Source: Pseudomonadota bacterium
GTDB lineage: Bacteria; Pseudomonadota; Gammaproteobacteria; Pseudomonadales; Pseudohongiellaceae
Direction: 5' to 3'
Length of the DNA stretch: 64,000 nt
Assembly: GCA_027623555.1 (NCBI GenBank)
Contig: JAQBSZ010000009.1
Location: 1-64,000, forward strand
Both the position numbers and the translations under genes were made by a program. This document shows positions 51,692 to 60,201 of the stretch, piece by piece. How positions within the stretch are numbered: the first letter of the stretch is position 1; each line of letters starts with the position of its first letter. The notes below the pieces were generated by a model that did not search any database, was not told the DNA's origin, and was given only the letters and a program-made list of their open reading frames with translations.

Positions 51692-53593
51692 ATGGAACTA
51701 GCCGAAGAAAAACTGGACGAGCATCATCTCGACGAGAAAGAAGTCGTCGATGTTGTCGTGCGCTTCGCCGGTGACTCCGGTGACGGTATGCAGTTGACCG
51801 GAGCCAACTTTACCCAGGCAACCGCGCTTTACGGCAACGACCTGTCCACCTTCCCCGACTTTCCGGCCGAGATTCGTGCACCGGTGGGTGCCACATTTGG
51901 TGTCTCGGCGTTTCAGATTTACTTTGGCGCCGAAGACGTAACCACCGCCGGCGATGAACTCGATGTCCTGGTGGCAATGAACCCGGCTGCCCTGATAACC
52001 AACATTGGCAACCTGGTCGATGGCGGTTTGATCATCGTCGACAGCGGTGCTTTTTCGGCGAAAAACCTTAACAAGGCAAAGTACGCCACTAATCCCCTGG
52101 AAGATGGATCACTGGGTGGTTTTCGCGTCCTTAGTATAGATATCTCCAAGCTGGTACTCAGTGCAGTGAAATCCTTCGGTCTTAGTCACAAGGATGGGCT
52201 GCGCTGCAAGAACATGTGGACACTGGGTCTGGTGATGTGGTTATTCGATCGCGACCGTATTCCCACCATTGAAAACCTGAAGCGAAAGTTTGCTAGTAAA
52301 CCTGACATCGCGAACGCCAACATTGCGTCGCTGAATGCCGGTCACGCCTACGGTGAAACGGCCGAACTACCAGCAGGTATTCACGTCTATAGAATCCCCA
52401 AGGCAAAAGTGGCACCTGGCACTTATAGAAACATAACGGGCACTACCGCCCTGGCTTGGGGATTGATTGCAGGTTCGGAACTGGCCGATATCGATTTATT
52501 GTTTGCTTCTTACCCGATAACGCCCGCCTCCAACCTGTTACATGAGTTGGTCAACCGCAAGCAATTTCGCATTAACACCTTTCAGGCAGAAGATGAGATT
52601 GCGGCGGTGTGTGCCGCGATAGGTGCGTCCTTCGCCGGTTCACTGGGAGTGACTTCCAGTGCCGGGCCTGGAATCGCACTCAAGTCCGAAGGTATTGCGC
52701 TGGCGGTTGCCACTGAATTACCGCTGGTCATCGTGAATACACAGCGCGGGGGTCCTTCCACGGGCTTGCCGACCAAGACTGAGCAATCGGATCTCAATAT
52801 GGCATTGTACGGCCGTCATGGCGACACCCCGATGCCGGTTATCGCGGCAGCCACCTCTATCGATTGCTTCGATGTGGCTATCGAAGCGGTACGCATCGCT
52901 ACCAAGTACATGACTCCGGTGATGCTGCTGTCGGACGGTTATCTCGCGAATGCTGCCGAGCCCTGGCAAATCCCCGATGTGGATAGCTTGCAGGCCTTTC
53001 CAGTGAGCCATCACCGTGACCCCGAAGGATTCAAGCCCTCTCTGCGAAACGACAAAACCCTGGCGCGGGTTTGGGCCAAGCCCGGCACACCGGGAACCGA
53101 ACACCGTATTGGCGGTATTGAGCGCAGCTTCGAGACGGGCGATATTTCCTACGATCCGGACAACCATCAGAAGATGACTGATCTGCGCGCAGCCAAGGTG
53201 GCTGGCATTGCGAATGATATTCCCCTGCAGGAAGTCTGCCTCGGCAATACTTCAGGCAAGTTGGCGGTAGTCGGCTGGGGATCTACTTTTGGTGCCATCC
53301 ACCAGGCCGTGAAACGTGCCCGTGGTGAAGGGCTGGATGTCTCCCATATCCAGGTCAGGTATCTCTCTCCCTTGCCGCCTAACCTCGGCGAGCTGCTAAG
53401 TAATTTTGCAGCCATCATAGTGCCGGAAATGAATACCGGTCAGTTTGTACGCCTGATCCGTTCTGAATTTCTGATTGATGCCGATGGTGTGAGCAAGGTC
53501 GCCGGGCAACCCTTCAAGATCGGTGAAATTCTCGCCGCGATTCATAAGAAGCTTGCCGAAATGGAAGCCGTTCACGCAGGTAGTGCCGCATGA
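51692..53593 (+). CDS. korA: 2-oxoacid:ferredoxin oxidoreductase subunit alpha (fused gamma-alpha)
   Basis: 633 residues. The N-terminal gamma-type domain (VVRFAGDSGDGMQLTGANFTQA..., about 20-200) is fused to the alpha pyrimidine-type domain: SYPITPASNLLHELV (about 275), GVTSSAGPGIALKSEGIALAVATELPLVIVNTQRGGPSTGLPTKTEQSDL (about 315-365) and a C-terminal part ending KIGEILAAIHKKLAEM. This is KorA of the two-subunit 2-oxoglutarate:ferredoxin oxidoreductase, which makes succinyl-CoA while reducing ferredoxin. Overlaps korB by four bases (ATGA), so strictly coupled. In aerobes this enzyme can replace or back up the 2-oxoglutarate dehydrogenase complex. Confidence 0.95.
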   Translation: MELAEEKLDEHHLDEKEVVDVVVRFAGDSGDGMQLTGANFTQATALYGNDLSTFPDFPAEIRAPVGATFGVSAFQIYFGAEDVTTAGDELDVLVAMNPAALITNIGNLVDGGLIIVDSGAFSAKNLNKAKYATNPLEDGSLGGFRVLSIDISKLVLSAVKSFGLSHKDGLRCKNMWTLGLVMWLFDRDRIPTIENLKRKFASKPDIANANIASLNAGHAYGETAELPAGIHVYRIPKAKVAPGTYRNITGTTALAWGLIAGSELADIDLLFASYPITPASNLLHELVNRKQFRINTFQAEDEIAAVCAAIGASFAGSLGVTSSAGPGIALKSEGIALAVATELPLVIVNTQRGGPSTGLPTKTEQSDLNMALYGRHGDTPMPVIAAATSIDCFDVAIEAVRIATKYMTPVMLLSDGYLANAAEPWQIPDVDSLQAFPVSHHRDPEGFKPSLRNDKTLARVWAKPGTPGTEHRIGGIERSFETGDISYDPDNHQKMTDLRAAKVAGIANDIPLQEVCLGNTSGKLAVVGWGSTFGAIHQAVKRARGEGLDVSHIQVRYLSPLPPNLGELLSNFAAIIVPEMNTGQFVRLIRSEFLIDADGVSKVAGQPFKIGEILAAIHKKLAEMEAVHAGSAA

Positions 53594-54594
53594 ACAAACC
53601 GTTGCCAGTACTCACCTTAAAAGACTTCACCTCGGACCAGGAAGTCCGCTGGTGCCCGGGGTGTGGCGACTACGCCATTCTGAAAACCATTCAGAAATTG
53701 ATGCCGGAGCTGGGTCAGGCAAGAGAGAACCAGGTATTTGTATCGGGTATCGGTTGTGCTTCCCGCTTTCCCTATTACATGAATACTTATGGTTTCCATA
53801 CCATACACGGCCGGGCTCCGGCCATCGCCACAGGTGTGAAGCTGGCCAATCCTCAACTCGATGTCTGGGTAATTACCGGTGACGGTGACGGCTTCAGTAT
53901 CGGTGGCAACCACATGTTGCATGTACTCAGGCGCAACGTGAATTTGCAGATACTGCTTTTTAATAATGAGATCTATGGTCTCACCAAGGGACAGTATTCA
54001 CCAACTTCCCAGCCAGGGACCCGATCGCCATCCTCCCCGGAAGGTTCGATAGATTCACCGTTGTCTCCCTGTGCCGTTGCACTCGGGTCAGGTGGCACTT
54101 TTATTGCGCGCTCTATCGATACCGAAGCGAAACACTTAACGATGGTAACGACCCGTGGTTATGCCCACAAGGGTGCCGCGTTTATCGAGATTCTGCAAAA
54201 CTGCCCAATCTATAACGACGGCATCTTCGAAAAGCTCAAAGACAAGAAGTCGGCACCGGACTTCCGGGTCGAAGTCGAGCATGGCGCGCCTATCATCTTC
54301 GGCCAGGATAATCAGAAGGGTATTCATTTGAACCGGGAATCGCTGTCGCTCGAAGTCATCGACGTGGCCGGCAATGAAGGCAGGATTCTGGTTCACAATG
54401 AAAATAACAAGGTGTTGGCGCAACTCCTGGCTGCGATGGTTGGTCCGGAATTTCCAGTCGCTGTCGGGGTGCTATACCGTGAAGATAAAGCAAGCTTTGT
54501 CGAGGATTCCCGTGAGCAACTTAGCAGGGCTCGAAGTAAACCGGGTTCCCTCAAAGAATTGTTACACAGCGGTCATACCTGGGAAGTAAAATAG
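53590..54594 (+). CDS. korB: 2-oxoacid:ferredoxin oxidoreductase subunit beta
   Basis: 334 residues. WCPGCGDYAILKTIQKL at about residue 17 and later Cys in SGIGCASRFPYY give ligands for the single [4Fe-4S] cluster. The TPP/Mg2+ motif is VWVITGDGDGFSIGGNHMLHVLRRNVNLQILLFNNEIYGLTKGQYSPTS (about 95-142). The four-Cys plus TPP combination is the KorB half of a 2-oxoglutarate:ferredoxin oxidoreductase; no separate ferredoxin-like subunit is encoded, as is normal for the KorAB type. Soluble, cytoplasmic. Confidence 0.95.
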   Translation: MNKPLPVLTLKDFTSDQEVRWCPGCGDYAILKTIQKLMPELGQARENQVFVSGIGCASRFPYYMNTYGFHTIHGRAPAIATGVKLANPQLDVWVITGDGDGFSIGGNHMLHVLRRNVNLQILLFNNEIYGLTKGQYSPTSQPGTRSPSSPEGSIDSPLSPCAVALGSGGTFIARSIDTEAKHLTMVTTRGYAHKGAAFIEILQNCPIYNDGIFEKLKDKKSAPDFRVEVEHGAPIIFGQDNQKGIHLNRESLSLEVIDVAGNEGRILVHNENNKVLAQLLAAMVGPEFPVAVGVLYREDKASFVEDSREQLSRARSKPGSLKELLHSGHTWEVK

Positions 54595-54635
54595 GATCCA
54601 TCCGCCGTAGGTCCGCACCTCAGGAGTTTAATTCC

Positions 54636-56006
54636 ATGCGCAGTAAAATTCTATTCACTCTGTCTCTTTCACTAATTATTAATCATGCGCTGGCCCAGAC
54701 GCTCGAAGACGAGTCGGTGGCCTGGCTGCAGGATTTCATCCGCATCGATACCATCAACCCGCCAGGCAATGAGAGTCGGGCGGTGGATTTTTATGCCAGC
54801 ATCTTCGAGGCGGAGGGGATTGAGTATGAGACCGCCGAGAGTGCGCCAGGCAGAGGTAATATCTGGGCGCGACTCTCCGGCGGTGATGAACCAGGACTGA
54901 TTCTGCTGCAGCACACCGACGTGGTTCCAGCCGAAGAAGAGTTCTGGACTATCGATCCCCTGTCAGGTGATATTCGTGACGGCATTATCCTCGGGCGTGG
55001 TACCCGCGACATGAAAGGCCTCGGCATTCTGCAGCTCGCTACGTTTCTGAGCTTGCACCGTTCCGGCGTGGAGTTGAATCGCGACATTATCTTCATGGCG
55101 ACCGCCGATGAGGAAGCGGGTGGCTATTTCGGGGTGGGCTGGTTAATCGAGAATCGCCCGGAGATTTTTGCCGGAGCAGGCATTCTGCTCAATGAAGGCG
55201 GCGGCGGTAGCCGCAGCGAAGAGGGAGACATCGTCTTCGGTGTGGAAGTCACGCAGAAGGTGCCCGTATGGTTGCGCCTGAACGCAATCGATACGCCCGG
55301 TCATGGCTCATCTCCGCGCACCACCAGTTCGGTCACACGCATCGTGCAAGCCTTGAACATCCTGCTGGAAAATCCCTTTCCACCCCGCATTATTGGACCG
55401 GTTGCCGAGTACTTTTCCGAGCTGTCTGTGGACATGGATGAAGAGTGGGGCCCTTCCTATGCCGATATCAACGCTGCAATTCGAGATCCAGCCTTCGTGC
55501 TAAAACTGCATGAAGAAAGACCGGGTCATAACTCGCTGGTAAGAGATACCTGTTCCATGACACGCCTCGGCGGATCTACCAAGATCAACGTGATTCCTCC
55601 GGAGGCCTGGGCAGAACTGGATTGCCGTATTCTGCCAGACAAGCCATCCGCGGTTTTTATTGCCGAACTCCAGGCGATGATTGCGGGCACCGGCGTTGAA
55701 GTCGAAACCATCATGGCATTCACGCCAGCCATTTCCGCAACCAGTACCCGACTGTTCGCCGCCATAGCGAGCGTCACCCAGGAATTGCATCCAGGTTCAA
55801 GAGTGTTGCCTTCGGTGAGTACCGGATTTACCGACAGCCATTTCACGCGTGATTTCGGCATTGTCAGTTACGGATTCAATCCGCTCATCACCAACGATGG
55901 CGAACATACCGGCGTACACGGCAACGATGAACAGGTACCCGAGATGGCGTTTCGTCGTGCGGTAGGCGACTTCTATGCGGTAGTCAGAAACGTCGTTATC
56001 GACTGA
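54636..56006 (+). CDS. M20-family metallohydrolase, exported
   Basis: 456 residues with a signal peptide (FTLSLSLIINHALA-Q). M20 dinuclear zinc ligands: ILLQHTDVVPAEEEFW (His), LGRGTRDMKGLGILQLA (bridging Asp), FMATADEEAGGYFGVGWL (catalytic and ligand Glu) and SCMTRLGGSTKINVIPPEAW region plus THFTRDFG (His) later. The lid dimerisation domain lies between about 200 and 330. It would be a periplasmic peptidase or amidohydrolase. GGAG lies ten bases before ATG 54636, 41 bp after korB, so co-transcription is possible but functionally odd. Confidence 0.9.
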   Translation: MRSKILFTLSLSLIINHALAQTLEDESVAWLQDFIRIDTINPPGNESRAVDFYASIFEAEGIEYETAESAPGRGNIWARLSGGDEPGLILLQHTDVVPAEEEFWTIDPLSGDIRDGIILGRGTRDMKGLGILQLATFLSLHRSGVELNRDIIFMATADEEAGGYFGVGWLIENRPEIFAGAGILLNEGGGGSRSEEGDIVFGVEVTQKVPVWLRLNAIDTPGHGSSPRTTSSVTRIVQALNILLENPFPPRIIGPVAEYFSELSVDMDEEWGPSYADINAAIRDPAFVLKLHEERPGHNSLVRDTCSMTRLGGSTKINVIPPEAWAELDCRILPDKPSAVFIAELQAMIAGTGVEVETIMAFTPAISATSTRLFAAIASVTQELHPGSRVLPSVSTGFTDSHFTRDFGIVSYGFNPLITNDGEHTGVHGNDEQVPEMAFRRAVGDFYAVVRNVVID

Positions 56007-56065
56007 AACTCAAGAATTGATCAGCACATTGCTTCTTCTCTGGAGGTGGTCGCCGTGGCTTCGAA

Positions 56066-56216
56066 CGGCACCGAGTCGCAGGCTGGTGAAGCTGCAGACC
56101 GCGCCCCTCCGGCGTGCCCTCGCTCCGAAAAGAAGCCTCGCAAAAAACGCGAGTCTTTTTTCTGCGCTCGGCGCTGGTCTTTTATTGCAGCCACACCAGC
56201 CTGCAACTCGTTGCCT
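56066..56216. repeat. Imperfect inverted repeat unit with internal terminator
   Basis: Arms 56066-56088 and 56194-56216 pair over 20 of 23 positions (core GCAGGCTGGTG). Inside, CTCGC (56136-56140) pairs with GCGAG (56148-56152) followed by TCTTTTTT, a weak intrinsic terminator that works in either direction. It may end the M20 transcript. MITE-like, without transposase. Confidence 0.5.
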
Positions 56217-56317
56217 CGGAATATTGCCAGGTTCTAAGTTATGCAACTTCGAGCCAAAATCTGCGCAAAGGTCAAAGCTTTTTCAAATCGTGATGCGTAG
56301 AATCAGGACTGTGACTA

Positions 56318-56408
56318 GGGGACACCTACAACTTAACAACTTAACGGCGACGAGTACTAAGTTATTAGTGTCCTTTATTCGTTAAGTTGTTAAGTTGTAG
56401 GTGTCCCC
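56318..56408. repeat. Long-hairpin repeat, copy C (28-bp perfect arms)
   Basis: Arms at 56318-56345 and 56381-56408 are exact reverse complements over 28 bp. The outer end reads GGGGACACCTACAACTTAAC. Compared with copies A and B both arms differ at the same paired position (T-A to C-G), so pairing is kept. Loop 35 bp, unrelated to the others. It ends 36 bp before the PhoX-like gene, so it may affect that gene's expression. Confidence 0.9.
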
Positions 56409-56444
56409 TCATGTATCGCCGCGAACATTGCGTAAACTTTCTTA

Positions 56445-57635
56445 ATGAATTCAATTCAAGTCAATCGTCGCAAGTTTTTGCAAATAGGCGCCGCCGGCAT
56501 TGGCTTATTCGCCGCTGGGGGTCTCACTCGCTGCTCCAATGACACGGCCGCCAATTCCTCCGCTCCATTTTATAAGCTTGGAGATATCGGGCCACTGCAG
56601 GCTCCAGACGAGTACGGTGTCATGCTGCCACCAGGATTCAGCTACAGAGTTGTAGCACGCAGCGGTGAGGCGCCGGCGGGTCTGCCTGGATATACCTGGC
56701 ATGGATCCCCCGACGGTGGCGCCTGTTTTCCTGCCACCGATGGGGGTTGGGTGTATGTCTCCAACAGCGAGATGCGCAGCAATGACGGTGGCGTGGGCGC
56801 ACTGCGTTTCGATGCTTCCGGAGACGTTATCGACGCGTATTCTATATTGGAGAATACATCGATCAATTGTGCCGGCGGTGCTACTCCCTGGGGAACCTGG
56901 CTGTCTTGTGAAGAATTTTCTCGCGGCCAGGTGTACGAGTGCGATCCGATGGGTAATGCACGTGCCGTGGTAAGGCCGGCCCTGGGTACCTTCAGGCACG
57001 AAGCCGTCGCTGTGGATATGGCGAATAATTGTCTCTACCTGACTGAGGATGTTCCCGAGGGCGGATTCTATCGCTTCATCTCAGCCAATGGGCTGCCAGA
57101 CCTGGAATCAGGACGGCTGGAGATTGCCTCAGTTACTGAGAGAGATGGCAAGAGTGTCGTTAACTGGCTGGAAGTTCCCGATCCCCTCGCAATCCTTACT
57201 CCTACCAGAGACCAGGTGTTAGGATTTACGCCATTTCGTGGTGGTGAAGGAATTGCACTGCATGATGGCAAGGCGTATTTCACTACCAAGCACGATAACC
57301 GTGTGTGGTGTTATGACACTCACGATCGGCAGATCGAAGTAATTTACGATGTCTTGACCAGTGACAACCCGATCTTGTCAGGCGTCGACAATGTAGTTAT
57401 TACTCCAGCCGGAGATGTGCTGGTGGCAGAAGATGGCGGCGATATGCAGCTCGTCGTCATCACGCCGGCTCAAGAACTGGCTCCACTTGTTCAGATCGTC
57501 GGTCATGAGAGATCCGAGATTGTCGGCCCCGCATTCGACCCTTCCTATCATCGGCTCTACTTCTCTTCGCAACGGGGAAATAGCGGCGACAGACGCGTAG
57601 GTGGCATCACTTACGAAATCAGCTTCACTGGCTGA
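56445..57635 (+). CDS. PhoX-like (DUF839) exported protein
   Basis: 396 residues. A Tat signal (VNRRKFLQIGAAGIGLFAAGG) with a possible lipobox (TRC) starts it. A PhoX/DUF839-type propeller follows: WHGSPDGGACFPATDGGWVYVSNSEM, NCAGGATPWGTWLSCEEFSRG, TFRHEAVAVDMANNCLYLTEDVPEGGFYRF, GGEGIALHDGKAYFTTKHDNRVWCYD and FDPSYHRLYFSSQRG. The ETP-like Cys-Glu-Glu and TED residues are those that bind Ca2+/Fe in PhoX phosphatases, but the full catalytic set cannot be confirmed by eye. It could be an alkaline phosphatase or a related exported hydrolase. No ribosome site is evident, and its ATG follows repeat copy C by 36 bp. Confidence 0.82.
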   Translation: MNSIQVNRRKFLQIGAAGIGLFAAGGLTRCSNDTAANSSAPFYKLGDIGPLQAPDEYGVMLPPGFSYRVVARSGEAPAGLPGYTWHGSPDGGACFPATDGGWVYVSNSEMRSNDGGVGALRFDASGDVIDAYSILENTSINCAGGATPWGTWLSCEEFSRGQVYECDPMGNARAVVRPALGTFRHEAVAVDMANNCLYLTEDVPEGGFYRFISANGLPDLESGRLEIASVTERDGKSVVNWLEVPDPLAILTPTRDQVLGFTPFRGGEGIALHDGKAYFTTKHDNRVWCYDTHDRQIEVIYDVLTSDNPILSGVDNVVITPAGDVLVAEDGGDMQLVVITPAQELAPLVQIVGHERSEIVGPAFDPSYHRLYFSSQRGNSGDRRVGGITYEISFTG

Positions 57636-57702
57636 GGCAGCTTGCATATACAGTAAATCTGATATTTGCTACGCTCAGGGCACTGATTCCCTGGAGAGCG
57701 AT

Positions 57703-58455
57703 ATGGCCAATAATCCCAAAAACAACACTCCGCAGCCGGACGATCAGCCCGAGAATATGTCCCGGCGTAACCTGTTAAAAAGCGCTGGCATCGTTGGTGC
57801 CGCGGCCGTCGGCTCGAGTGCTGGCTCGAATGTAATCGCCCAGGACTCTCCGCCTGTGGCACAGGCCAGCAGCCCCATCACCCTGGAAGCCCTTGAGACA
57901 TTGACTGCCGAGGAAGCGGAGACGCTCGAAGCGATCTGTGATTGCCTGATTCCTTCCGATGATAATGGTCCCGGTGCCCGGGAAGCGCGCGCGGTGCACT
58001 ATATTGACCGCTCACTCGCCAGCCACAATTCCGGTGCACGGCACAATTATCTGGTCAGCCTGGCGGCAATCAATGACTATGCGCGGCAGACCCGGGGTCA
58101 ACCGTTCAATCGATTAATCCGCGATCATCAGGAATCGATCCTGCAGGCGGTGCAGGACAACACCGTGCCGGGTTGTGCGCCAAGTGGTAGTGGCTTCTTC
58201 AACCTGGTTCGCAATCATACGATCGATGGTACGTTCTGCGATCCTTACTACGGAGGCAACCAGAATTTTGTCGGCTGGGACATGCTTCGCTACCCGGGTA
58301 TTCGCCTGAGTGCGTCTGAAACAGATGTCGCAAAAGGTGCCGAACTGGAACCCAATCATCAGTCTGCCTACGATAACCAGACTTACACGAAGATGGCCCA
58401 CAATATTCAGATGGGTGAGCAACTGAACAACGGGGGAGGCAGCAGCAATGTTTAA
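57703..58455 (+). CDS. Gluconate 2-dehydrogenase subunit 3-like protein
   Basis: 250 residues from the ATG at 57703, with GGAGAG eight bases upstream; the frame is open back to 57601 inside the PhoX-like gene but that part is not protein-like. A Tat signal (MSRRNLLKSAGIVGAAAVG) exports it. The body shows the subunit 3 pattern: LEALTAEEAETLEAICDCLIPSDDNGPGAREARAVHYIDR and DNTVPGCAPSGSGFFNLVRNHTIDGTFCDPYYGGNQNFVGWDMLRYPG. It would help fold or export the folded GMC subunit, encoded by the next gene with an 8-bp overlap. Confidence 0.9.
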   Translation: MANNPKNNTPQPDDQPENMSRRNLLKSAGIVGAAAVGSSAGSNVIAQDSPPVAQASSPITLEALETLTAEEAETLEAICDCLIPSDDNGPGAREARAVHYIDRSLASHNSGARHNYLVSLAAINDYARQTRGQPFNRLIRDHQESILQAVQDNTVPGCAPSGSGFFNLVRNHTIDGTFCDPYYGGNQNFVGWDMLRYPGIRLSASETDVAKGAELEPNHQSAYDNQTYTKMAHNIQMGEQLNNGGGSSNV

Positions 58456-60151
58456 GAAACTCCCTAAAACCAATGTGGTAATTATTGGCATGGGTGCCGC
58501 TGGAGGAGTCGCGGTTCTGCCATTGACTAACGCCGGGCTCAAGGTTGTTGGATTAGAGGCAGGCGGTTGGTTGAGCCCGCGAGATTTCGCGCCGGATGAA
58601 TTACGCAATAGCACGCGCAACTGGCCTCAGTCCGTGCAAAAGGCTGCAACGGAGGCACCGACAGTGCGCGCTACATCCAGTGACACTGCTGTACAAGGCG
58701 GGCACCCGATGATGAATGCGGTGGGCGGAACGACGATGCACTACTGGGCCCAGAGCTGGCGTCTGAATCCCTGGGATTTCAAAGTGGTTAGCGCAACCCG
58801 GGACCGTTATGGTAACGCTCGCATTCCGCAAGGATCCACCGTCGAAGACTGGCCATTCGGTTACGAAGAGCTGGAGCCTTTCTATGAGAAGGTCGAATAC
58901 TCGGTGGGTATTTCCGGCCAGGCGGGTAATGTTAAAGGACGTATCAATCCGGCGGGTAATATTTTCGAAGGTGAGCGGCAACAGGAATATCCCATGCAGC
59001 CCCTGCGTAGCTCTCCCTTTACCGAGCTGATGAGTGCTGCCGCCCGCAAGCTCGACTGGAATCCTTTCCAGGGTCCGGCGGCAATTACCAGTGAACTGTA
59101 TGACGGCCGCCCGCCCTGTCAGTACCACGGCTTCTGTAATAAAGGTGGCTGTCACGTGCAGGCCAAGAGTTCCACTGCCTTCACTACGATTCCCAAGGCG
59201 GTGGATACCGGGAACTTGGACGTGGTCACGTTTGCCCGGGTCACCAATATCGTGACCGATAACGATGGCAAAGTGACCGGTGTGGATTACATCAAAGGCA
59301 GTGAGACATTCTTCCAGCCCGCCGATGTAGTACTCCTGGCCGGATATACCTACGAGAATGTACGGCTGTTGCAACTCTCCAAATCAAGAGCCTTTCCCAA
59401 TGGGCTATCCAACAATGCCGGGATGGTAGGCAGGCACTACCTGAGTCATCACCAGATATCGTCAGTGAGTGCGCTGTTCCCGGATGACCTGCACAACTGG
59501 TATGGCTTGCCCGCCCAGGGTGTGGCAATAGATGAATGGGCCGATGACAACTTCGATCACAGCAATCTCGATTTCATCGGTGGAGGCAATCTCTGGGTCT
59601 ACACCGACCGCAAGCCCATGAGTGCAGCCAAGATGAGCACCTTCGGTGAAACCCGGAATTGGGGTTCAGACTGGAAGGCGTTCATCATGAAGAACGCAGA
59701 TCGAACGAATTCGTCGTACCTGCAAAACACCACCCTTCCTTATGAGTCGAACTATCTGGATCTGGATCCAGTGGTAAAGGATCCCCTGGGATTTCCGGTT
59801 ACGCGCATTACCGCGCGTTATGGAGATAATGAGAAACGTATCTCAGCTTTCGTTCAGGACAAGATGGAGCGGTGGTACCTGGAGGCTGGAGCCATCAAGA
59901 CCAGCAAGTCCGGTTTCGGAAATGCCATGGGTGCCTCGACCCATGCCTACGGAGGCACTCGCATGGGTAACAACAGCGAGACGAATGTCGTGGATCAGTG
60001 GGGTTTCTCGCACGAGGCGCCCAATTTAGGGATACTTGGCGCCTCGGTCATGGGAACCAGCGGTGCGCGAAATCCGACGCTCACGGTCCAGGCGCTCTCC
60101 TGGCGAACGGCGGAACACCTGGTAAAAAACTGGCGTTCAATTGCAGGGTAG
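58448..60151 (+). CDS. GMC-family FAD dehydrogenase, large subunit
   Basis: 567 residues. The FAD-binding Rossmann motif VVIIGMGAAGGVAVLPLTNAGLKVVGLEAG is at the N-terminus, then GGTTMHYWAQSWRLNPWDF, PCQYHGFCNKGGCHVQAKSS (Cys cluster typical of membrane gluconate/sorbitol dehydrogenase large subunits), and the C-terminal catalytic region GASTHAYGGTRMGNNSETNVVDQWGFSHEAPNLGILGASVMGTSGARNPTLTVQALSWR with the His/Asn pair. It lacks its own export signal and would ride with subunit 3. A cytochrome subunit is missing locally, so the electron acceptor is unknown. The substrate is probably a sugar or polyol. Confidence 0.92.
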   Translation: MFKKLPKTNVVIIGMGAAGGVAVLPLTNAGLKVVGLEAGGWLSPRDFAPDELRNSTRNWPQSVQKAATEAPTVRATSSDTAVQGGHPMMNAVGGTTMHYWAQSWRLNPWDFKVVSATRDRYGNARIPQGSTVEDWPFGYEELEPFYEKVEYSVGISGQAGNVKGRINPAGNIFEGERQQEYPMQPLRSSPFTELMSAAARKLDWNPFQGPAAITSELYDGRPPCQYHGFCNKGGCHVQAKSSTAFTTIPKAVDTGNLDVVTFARVTNIVTDNDGKVTGVDYIKGSETFFQPADVVLLAGYTYENVRLLQLSKSRAFPNGLSNNAGMVGRHYLSHHQISSVSALFPDDLHNWYGLPAQGVAIDEWADDNFDHSNLDFIGGGNLWVYTDRKPMSAAKMSTFGETRNWGSDWKAFIMKNADRTNSSYLQNTTLPYESNYLDLDPVVKDPLGFPVTRITARYGDNEKRISAFVQDKMERWYLEAGAIKTSKSGFGNAMGASTHAYGGTRMGNNSETNVVDQWGFSHEAPNLGILGASVMGTSGARNPTLTVQALSWRTAEHLVKNWRSIAG

Positions 60152-60201
60152 GCATACCAGTCGTTCTATCAATCGCTAACAACGAAGGAATTCAGAGCTA
60201 A

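Noticed and set aside
57601-57702. N-terminal extension of the subunit 3-like gene
   Set aside because: It lies in the 3' end of the PhoX-like gene in another frame; the ATG at 57703 has a strong ribosome site and Tat signal.
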